The notes beneath the pieces are model-generated. The model worked only from the letters and a program-made list of their open reading frames with translations, ran no database searches and had not been told where the DNA came from. From the NCBI GenBank assembly GCA_002167435.2, contig NHBR02000143.1, positions 17,515 to 58,516 on the forward strand: a stretch of DNA of 41,002 bases. The letters run 5' to 3'. Below are positions 35,287 to 41,002 of the stretch, piece after piece. This DNA comes from Allomuricauda sp. TMED12 (lineage in GTDB: Bacteria; Bacteroidota; Bacteroidia; Flavobacteriales; Flavobacteriaceae). Made by a program: the position numbers and the translations under genes. How positions within the stretch are numbered: position 1 is the stretch's first letter; the number at the start of each line of letters is the position of its first letter.

Positions 35287-37134
35287 ATGAAAACCATATC
35301 CCACGTTTTGGGTGGCCTTCTTTTGCTTTCGACCAGTCTTTTATTTGCACAAAAGGATTCAACACTCGATAGTCTTCTAACGGTTTATCAAAACCAAAGC
35401 GAGGGCATCGATAAAATTGAAACGCTAGACCATCTCTATTACGAAGTATTTCAAAAAAAGAAACCGGAGGACGTACTGCCTTATGTAAAGGAACAACTTA
35501 AATTATCCAAAACATTCAATTATAAAAAAGGGGAAGGTGACGCACTCTTTAATTATGGCAATTATCATCGTCGCACTTACTCTTTTGATTCCGCTAGATA
35601 TTACTTTCAACTTGCCAAGCCTATATGGGAAACTATTGAAAATAAAGCTGGAATGTTTAAAACCCTCAATGGTCTTGCGAAGGTGGAGCAATTATCAGGA
35701 AACTTTGATAAATCCATTGGCCTATACGAGGATGTAATGCAAACCGCGATAGACATGAAAAGTGGTATTCGTATTGCTGAAACCAATAGAGAGATTGCAA
35801 CCATTTATATGGATAAAGGAGTTTACGAATTGGGAATAAAGTATATGCTAGCAGGTCTCAGCGGATTGGATTCTTTAAAAAAACCACATCCAAGACAACG
35901 TGCAGACATGTTGGTAGGTGTGGGAAGAATTGAAAGTTTGCGAGGGAACGATGAAGCTGCCCTAGAGCCTCTAATGAAAGGGCTGGGAATTTTTGAAGAC
36001 CAAGAAAATCACCTTTGGGAATGCATCACACATACCGAGATCGGTTATGCATATTTAGGCCTTGACAATATTGACAAAGGAATTGAGCATTTCAAAAAAA
36101 GTTTGGAAATCTCGATAAGTTCGGGAAGAAAAGGCTTTGAAGCCATCTGCTACCATAATCTGGGGTTGGCCAATCGAAAAAAAGGTAATCTTGACCTAGC
36201 GGAACAGTTTTTAAAGAAAAGTATCGACCTTGGTAAAACAACAGCCAACAACAGTGTAAGTTCCTTGAATGAGTTGGGAAGTTTATCATTGGAAAAAAAC
36301 GAACCTTTGGAATCTATAAAAAACCATACCGAAGCCATTCAATTGGCAGATTCCATAAAAAGTTTGGTCGAGCTAAAAGATGGGTACAAGGGACGTTCCC
36401 TAGCTTATGAATTCGATGGTCAATATCAAAAAGCACTTGAAGACAAAAAGCAGTTCATAGTTTTAAACGACTCTATTTTTAACTCCACCAAATCGCAACA
36501 AATTGAAGAGCTGCGCACTATTTACGAAACCGAGAAAAAAGAACAGCAAATTGCCCTTTTGGAACAAGAAGCAAAAGTCAGCAAACTTCAAAAGTACCTT
36601 TTGGGCGGAGGCTTGGGTCTTTCAATATTGGTCTTTGGGTTTGGATTTTATGGAATCCGACAAAAATTGAAAAGAAACAAAGCCGAAAAGGCCAAGGTGG
36701 ATGCGGAGCTTGCCTTTAAAAAGAAAGAACTGACCACACATGCCCTGCACCTTGCGAAAAAGAATGAGGTATTGGAAAGTTTGAAGCAGAAGGCAGAAAC
36801 ACTGAAAAAAGAAGAATCATCAAAAAATGGTTACCAACAACTCATCAGTACCATAAATTTTGATTTACAGGACGACAATAATTGGGAAAATTTCTCCCGT
36901 TATTTTGAGGAGGTACACAAGGACTTCAACAGCAATGTAAAAACAAAGTACCCCCAAGTCACCCCAAACGAACTTCGCCTTTTGGCACTTTTAAAAATGA
37001 ATTTATCGTCAAAAGAAATTGCCAACATTCTTAATATTTCCCAAGAAGGAATCAAGAAAGCACGTTACCGGCTTCGTAAAAAGCTTAATATCCAAACTGA
37101 AGATTCCCTTCAAGACCTCGTACTGAGCCTCTAA
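35287..37134 (+). CDS. TPR-containing membrane-anchored HTH regulator
   Basis: A 615-residue protein. The signal peptide MKTISHVLGGLLLLSTSLLFAQ decides the ATG at 35287 over one at 35257. About 400 residues of TPR repeats follow (for example ECITHTEIGYAYLGLDNIDKGIEHFKKSLEI and YHNLGLANRKKGNLDLAEQFLKKSI). A transmembrane helix (about 439-455, LGGGLGLSILVFGFGFY) separates these from a cytoplasmic coiled coil and a LuxR-like helix-turn-helix (LRLLALLKMNLSSKEIANILNISQEGIKKARYRLRKKL, near 575-605). This is a one-component regulator that could link a periplasmic TPR sensor to DNA. A lipoprotein gene follows 213 bases downstream, a likely target. Confidence 0.85.
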   Translation: MKTISHVLGGLLLLSTSLLFAQKDSTLDSLLTVYQNQSEGIDKIETLDHLYYEVFQKKKPEDVLPYVKEQLKLSKTFNYKKGEGDALFNYGNYHRRTYSFDSARYYFQLAKPIWETIENKAGMFKTLNGLAKVEQLSGNFDKSIGLYEDVMQTAIDMKSGIRIAETNREIATIYMDKGVYELGIKYMLAGLSGLDSLKKPHPRQRADMLVGVGRIESLRGNDEAALEPLMKGLGIFEDQENHLWECITHTEIGYAYLGLDNIDKGIEHFKKSLEISISSGRKGFEAICYHNLGLANRKKGNLDLAEQFLKKSIDLGKTTANNSVSSLNELGSLSLEKNEPLESIKNHTEAIQLADSIKSLVELKDGYKGRSLAYEFDGQYQKALEDKKQFIVLNDSIFNSTKSQQIEELRTIYETEKKEQQIALLEQEAKVSKLQKYLLGGGLGLSILVFGFGFYGIRQKLKRNKAEKAKVDAELAFKKKELTTHALHLAKKNEVLESLKQKAETLKKEESSKNGYQQLISTINFDLQDDNNWENFSRYFEEVHKDFNSNVKTKYPQVTPNELRLLALLKMNLSSKEIANILNISQEGIKKARYRLRKKLNIQTEDSLQDLVLSL

Positions 37135-37145
37135 GGGCGCTAGTA

Positions 37146-37193
37146 TGTCCACTTCTTGTCCCTTTACGTTTTTTTGGTGTCCACCCTTTGTCC
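37146..37193 (+). promoter_or_regulatory. Four TGTCC direct half-sites, spaced 11-21-11 bases
   Basis: TGTCC occurs at 37146, 37157, 37178 and 37189. The larger unit TGTCCACnnnTTGTCC appears twice, 32 bases apart. All spacings are close to whole turns of B-DNA, so the sites face one side of the helix. The array lies about 35 bases upstream of a TATGTTTG -7 box and downstream of an HTH regulator gene, as expected for an activator site. Confidence 0.5.
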
Positions 37194-37227
37194 ACCACCA
37201 TTATTTCCCCTCTAAAAATCAGCAACT

Positions 37228-37235
37228 TATGTTTG
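37228..37235 (+). promoter_or_regulatory. Possible -7 box (TATGTTTG) for the 37348 lipoprotein gene
   Basis: Exact TAnnTTTG with no TTTG at the -33 distance, so it would need an activator. The TGTCC array upstream is in the right place. The leader would be about 105 bases. Confidence 0.45.
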
Positions 37236-37237
37236 TT

Positions 37238-37255
37238 TTGTCAAGTTTTTGACAA
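37238..37255. repeat. Inverted repeat TTGTCAA-GTTT-TTGACAA
   Basis: A perfect seven-base inverted repeat with a four-base centre, lying at the expected start of transcription just after the TATGTTTG box. It could be an operator or a hairpin at the 5' end of the message. Confidence 0.45.
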
Positions 37256-37347
37256 CCGTTTTGTGGTCTTGCTCGGCTAAGGGCTGCAGACCGTTACCGG
37301 GCGGGTCACACAAAACAGCAATCACATTAACCACAAAACAAAAAGAG

Positions 37348-39627
37348 ATGAAAACAAAACTAAAACCATTGTATAAGATTGTCTTGGTGTTTTCTTTGAC
37401 AGCATTGGCAGTATCCTGTGGCAAAGAAAATGGGATAGAACCCATTGCCTCTAATCCTTGCGAGGAAAACCCATGCGGCAATCCCAATGAGTGCCCTGAC
37501 CAATGCGATAATGGAAATACTGATGATACTGGTTCTGGAATAACCGAGGATGATTTAGAACCCAAAGGAAATATAACCGAAACAGAAAACGGATATCTTG
37601 TGGAGGGCTCCCTTACCATAAAAACAGATTCAGAAGAAAGTATAGTATTTGCCGAAGCAGATCTGGATGTTCAATTTGATGACAATGGTAACTTGGCCAG
37701 TATAAGCGGTACCACAGAAATACCCGCACCAAGCAACTATTTTGAGTTCGAAACCCCTGTACAAGCAGATATTGGATTCTTTACTGGTAAATTTCTAAAT
37801 GAGAATCGAGATTTTGAAATTAAACTGGTGGATGAACGCTCTTATTTTGTTTTTGCAGTTTCAGCCGGATTGGAATTAAAACTTGGAGTCAATGATGATC
37901 CCGACGCTCATAAACCGCTCTCCATAGAAGCACCTGTAGGCGGACATATTACATTCATTGCAGATTATACAGACCCAATGTTCTTCTTTTCATTGGGAGG
38001 GGATGCCTTGGGTGGCGATAGCAACAGTGACAATTCCAACGGGGATAGCAGTTCTAGCCATAATAAATTGGCCAGTGTGAGTTTTGGAGGGTCATTTGGT
38101 TCCAACTTTGTGTACGAACCTACCAACCCAGTTCAAGGGAATGTCGTTTCGTTCCAAGCCAATCAGGTGACCGGTGGAACAGTTTCATTCTTTAAATTAT
38201 TGGAGGCCTCTGGTATGTACTACCAAAATAGGGGTTTCAGTGCTGATCTTGATTTTAATGAACCAATGGAGTCAGATTTTGGGGTAAACTATCGGGCAGG
38301 CATCAATGGCCAGCTCGACCTGTCAATGGAAATAACCTCTTTCATATCCTTTGGCTTCCCTATTGGTTCGGGAAGTGCTGCAGTGGTTGCTGAAGCTTCC
38401 ACCAACGATGGTGTAACGGCCAAAGCCTTTATTAATGGTTTGGTTGACCCTGATCTATCCTGGTGGCCGGATTTTATTCCCCTGATGCCCGACGGAGACT
38501 TGAATGCCTATGGATTTGTAGAGCAAACGGGCAACTTTGACATCGGATTGTCGGGGTCTTTTGAAATTCAAATGCCCACAGGCGACCAAGGCATGGAGGG
38601 TTCTGTAAGGGCAACCCCAGAGGCCTTTACCATGCAGGGGGAAGTGTATTCAGGCGACGATGTTTGGGGTGCATCGGCGGTATATACAACAAATGAAACC
38701 AAATGCATTGCCACAAAGCCCGATAATTTTTCCGATGGCATCTCTGAGACGGTAACTTCTCAAATCGATGCGGCCATTGAAACCACACAAAATGCAATAC
38801 AGGAACTTGAAGATGCAGAGGCGCAATATGAATTGGAACTCAGCTTAAGAGGTTTGAGGGCTGCTTTACCAGGAATCATAGATCAAGCCAATGCTGCTAT
38901 TGATGATGCTGTTGATGCTGGAACAACCACAGGAAGGAATACAATCAATTCCTATTTGAGCGACAACAACCGTATACTTTGTAGTGATAACCTTTCTGGA
39001 CAGATTGACGCCATTGTTAGAGGGCATAGAAACGCATTAACAAGGTTGCGCAATGCAGTCAATGAATCTAACGACAATACCACAACAAGAACCGAATTGG
39101 AAGCTGCCTTGCGCGATTTGGCCAGTCTAGATAGAATCAATAGGACATTTTCAGTCACCATAATCCATGGGCATCCAACTTTTGGTTGTGGCGACTTATG
39201 GACCTTGACTGCATCAAGAAGTGTAACCATTAATGAAACCGTACTTACTAGCAGTCAAAAAGCACAACTCTTGGAGGCTGCGGACAATGTTAAATATATT
39301 GAAGAGGCGGATGGTATTCGAATTGATGCCAAAGACATTGTAGACCAGTTACCAACTGTTGAAGAGTTGGAGGGATTAAAAGATAACGTGGAGGCATGTG
39401 TTCAGGAACTTACCAATGGCATTGGTGGAGCAGGATTTGTATACAACCACGACACCAAAGAATTCTCTCATTTTATAATCATCAATGGAGAAGAAAAAGA
39501 AGTAGGCAGTTTTAATATTTTCGATAAGAACGAACTGATTGAAGTCTCCAGACCAGAGATTGGTGACTGTAATGCCAATGGTGCACTCAACAAACTTATG
39601 GAAGATGCAAAAGCCGGGACTAAATAA
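37348..39627 (+). CDS. Large acidic lipoprotein of unknown function
   Basis: A 759-residue lipoprotein from the ATG at 37348; an earlier in-frame ATG at 37249 would bury the signal sequence. The signal ends ALAVSC with Cys24 as lipidation site. A four-cysteine, Pro/Asn-rich linker follows (about 38-55, PCEENPCGNPNECPDQC). Next comes a beta-rich region of about 430 residues with a Ser/Asn/Asp-rich low-complexity insert near 230. A helical, possibly coiled-coil segment (about 470-620, starting SQIDAAIETTQNAIQELEDAEAQ) and a small C-terminal domain finish it. No family is recognised. It follows a TPR-HTH regulator and has its own terminator. Confidence 0.75.
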   Translation: MKTKLKPLYKIVLVFSLTALAVSCGKENGIEPIASNPCEENPCGNPNECPDQCDNGNTDDTGSGITEDDLEPKGNITETENGYLVEGSLTIKTDSEESIVFAEADLDVQFDDNGNLASISGTTEIPAPSNYFEFETPVQADIGFFTGKFLNENRDFEIKLVDERSYFVFAVSAGLELKLGVNDDPDAHKPLSIEAPVGGHITFIADYTDPMFFFSLGGDALGGDSNSDNSNGDSSSSHNKLASVSFGGSFGSNFVYEPTNPVQGNVVSFQANQVTGGTVSFFKLLEASGMYYQNRGFSADLDFNEPMESDFGVNYRAGINGQLDLSMEITSFISFGFPIGSGSAAVVAEASTNDGVTAKAFINGLVDPDLSWWPDFIPLMPDGDLNAYGFVEQTGNFDIGLSGSFEIQMPTGDQGMEGSVRATPEAFTMQGEVYSGDDVWGASAVYTTNETKCIATKPDNFSDGISETVTSQIDAAIETTQNAIQELEDAEAQYELELSLRGLRAALPGIIDQANAAIDDAVDAGTTTGRNTINSYLSDNNRILCSDNLSGQIDAIVRGHRNALTRLRNAVNESNDNTTTRTELEAALRDLASLDRINRTFSVTIIHGHPTFGCGDLWTLTASRSVTINETVLTSSQKAQLLEAADNVKYIEEADGIRIDAKDIVDQLPTVEELEGLKDNVEACVQELTNGIGGAGFVYNHDTKEFSHFIIINGEEKEVGSFNIFDKNELIEVSRPEIGDCNANGALNKLMEDAKAGTK

Positions 39628-39674
39628 AGTCAATGAAAATTCTGTTCCTAATGAACATAGACCACTAAAAAGCA

Positions 39675-39704
39675 AAAAGCCCCGGGAACCACTCCGGGGC
39701 TTTT
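39675..39704 (+). terminator. Rho-independent terminator after the lipoprotein gene
   Basis: AAAAGCCCCGG (39675-39685) pairs with CCGGGGCTTTT (39694-39704) over an eight-base loop. It lies 47 bases past the stop codon. The flanking A and T runs allow function in both directions. The remaining 170 bases up to bshC are AT-rich and show nothing I can name. Confidence 0.9.
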
Positions 39705-39873
39705 CAATAAAATCAAAACCAACCTAAACATATGAGTTAACCAACTCAAAATATTTACTTTTTCATAGCAATTTTCAAGTATAGAACAACCAAGTAAGAA
39801 AATACCCTACCTTGGTTTTAATATTTTTTTAAAAAAAATTGATTTTCTATGGCAGATAGCAGATTTAGCTCCT

Positions 39874-41002
39874 CTATTTATGCTTCAAAATTGTAAAGTC
39901 TTTGGAAAAAGGGTTTAATGTATCCAATAACAAAGGAATCAATTCGTCTCCCATTTGCAAATACATCTCAGAAAAGTTGAATTGTCGTTCTTGTAGTGAT
40001 TTATTGGGGAACAACTCATTTTGAAGTTCGGTCAACCTTACCACATGGTCTTTTAATTTTCGTTTTTGGGCTCTTAACAAACGTTTTTCCAGGTTATCCA
40101 ATCCTTTCTTCTGTTTTACTTCTTGCGCCTTTACAGCTCCCAAAAAACTTTTATCCGTTTTCTCGGCCAATTCGTACATGTTTTTGAACTGCTCTTCCAA
40201 TAATTTTTTCTGGGGGGTAAAGTCAATATCAATATTGGAAACACCCCGTATCTTCTTATTGATAAGGGAATGCTGCTTCATGAACAAATGGGGGACTTTT
40301 AACCCCATCTTTTCCACTTTTTCGCATTGTTTTTCAGTAATCAGCAAAACTGAGTTTCTAAGCATCAGCATAGGGAATGTCACCCCTAGTTCATCAAAAT
40401 AAGGTTTGAGCTCCAACCAATAGGCAAGTTCCCCTCCTCCTCCGATGTAGCATAAATTAGGTAGAATCACCTCTTGATACAACGGACGTGCCACCACGTT
40501 GGGGGAAAAGCGCTCTGGGTGCGACTCTAGCTCCTTTACCAGTTCTTCCTGGGAAAAATCGATATGCGTGTTGATTACGTGGTATTTTCCCTTTTTCAGG
40601 ATAATTCGTTCCCGCAAGTCATCTTTTAAATAGAAATAATTGATTTCCCTCGGGTTTACTTGAATGTTATAATCGGAGGAAACATTGCTTAATGCATTGA
40701 TTGTTTCCGATATTTTCTCATAAGGTGTATGGTCCAGAATATCTTTCTTGGCATAAGGAACCAGTAATTTCTTCAGTTCCACATCATCTCCATCAACAAT
40801 TACCAGTCCTTGGTCCCCAAATAGGGCATTGGCCAAGTACCGAGTTGCTTCGGTGATTGTAGAGTGTTCCAAGTATGCTTTTTTGAACAACTCTTTCAAA
40901 CTTTCCGTTAGTCCCAAATTCCCGAGTTCAGCCCTGAATACGTCAAAAACCTCTTCCAACCCCTCTGTGGACAACCTCCCTACTGCTCCAGACGCTTTTT
41001 TG
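39874..41002 (-). CDS. bshC: Bacillithiol biosynthesis cysteine-adding enzyme BshC, cut by window end
   Basis: Catalyses the last step of bacillithiol synthesis, joining cysteine to glucosaminyl malate. The frame stays open to the window edge, so the visible part is the C-terminal 375 or so of about 530 residues. Diagnostic elements are SGAVGRLSTEGLEEVF at the visible start, the mid-segment HVINTHIDFSQEEL, LPNLCYIGGGGELAYWLEL (about 180-198), then LMLRNSVLLI and the C-terminal coiled coil. The TTG at 40974 is internal, not a start, because the conserved SGAVGR lies upstream of it. Bacillithiol is the main low-molecular-weight thiol of many Bacteroidetes and Firmicutes. Confidence 0.93.
   Translation of the reverse strand, partial: KKASGAVGRLSTEGLEEVFDVFRAELGNLGLTESLKELFKKAYLEHSTITEATRYLANALFGDQGLVIVDGDDVELKKLLVPYAKKDILDHTPYEKISETINALSNVSSDYNIQVNPREINYFYLKDDLRERIILKKGKYHVINTHIDFSQEELVKELESHPERFSPNVVARPLYQEVILPNLCYIGGGGELAYWLELKPYFDELGVTFPMLMLRNSVLLITEKQCEKVEKMGLKVPHLFMKQHSLINKKIRGVSNIDIDFTPQKKLLEEQFKNMYELAEKTDKSFLGAVKAQEVKQKKGLDNLEKRLLRAQKRKLKDHVVRLTELQNELFPNKSLQERQFNFSEMYLQMGDELIPLLLDTLNPFSKDFTILKHK

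Noticed and set aside
39788..39830. AACCAAG / CTTGGTT hairpin followed by a T-rich stretch before bshC.
   Set aside because: The seven-pair stem has a 16-base loop, and a much stronger terminator for the plus-strand gene already lies at 39675-39704; no T tract in the bshC direction.

Overview
The window looks like a chromosomal segment of a marine flavobacterium (Bacteroidetes, Flavobacteriaceae), perhaps near the Muricauda/Allomuricauda lineage. That genus-level guess is inference only. Evidence for the group is the moderately AT-rich composition, several exact TAnnTTTG promoter boxes (the Bacteroidetes -7 element), bacillithiol synthesis (BshC), a lipoprotein with a Bacteroidetes-type surface export signal (Cys-Ser-Asp-Asp-Asp-Asp), TPR/HTH regulators, and many genes whose closest familiar relatives are flavobacterial. 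I saw no rRNA, tRNA, CRISPR array, insertion sequence, prophage or integron. Coding density is high and no gene-free stretch exceeds about 275 bases.

Layout. 1-4107: end of lpd, a DUF3817 membrane protein, aroQ, two secreted barrel-like proteins, xerD and a secreted unknown. 4202-8254: type II NADH dehydrogenase, a secreted M20 amidohydrolase, and an ECF sigma factor with a four-helix membrane partner. 8251-12201: a PlsC-like acyltransferase, a CoA-pyrophosphatase-type Nudix enzyme whose start codon overlaps that of a divergent cyclophilin lipoprotein, a DoxX-like protein and an outer-membrane protein. 12360-19829: a TRIC channel and RDD protein on the minus strand, divergent from a tight six-gene operon SpoIIM / unknown membrane protein / DUF4129 / DUF4350 / MoxR ATPase / DUF58. 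19822-22525: a small secreted protein, an FMN nitronate monooxygenase or FabK-like enzyme, and mnmA. 22725-24593: a four-FAS1-domain surface lipoprotein. 24869-28730: yidC, pyrG and a DUF3820 protein. 28774-34327: a Tat-exported hydroxypyruvate-isomerase-like protein and the minus-strand operon guaA / LysM-PBP1 / OsmC / DUF922. 34536-39627: a beta-phosphoglucomutase-like HAD enzyme, a TPR-HTH regulator and a large unknown lipoprotein. 39874 to the end: bshC, cut by the window edge.

How the genes work together. Most are housekeeping: pyruvate/2-oxoacid dehydrogenase, shikimate pathway, chromosome dimer resolution, nucleotide and tRNA modification enzymes, and inner-membrane protein insertion. 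The most system-like block is the MoxR/DUF58/DUF4129/DUF4350/SpoIIM/RDD module. There a soluble AAA+ ATPase and a vWA-like membrane protein are translationally coupled to several membrane proteins, which suggests an envelope-located assembly or remodelling machine of unknown job. A second candidate unit is the TPR-HTH regulator with the following lipoprotein. Between them lie four TGTCC half-sites spaced 11, 21 and 11 bases, upstream of a TAnnTTTG box.

Limits: everything is from reading sequence. Family names rest on motifs and recall, not on searches.
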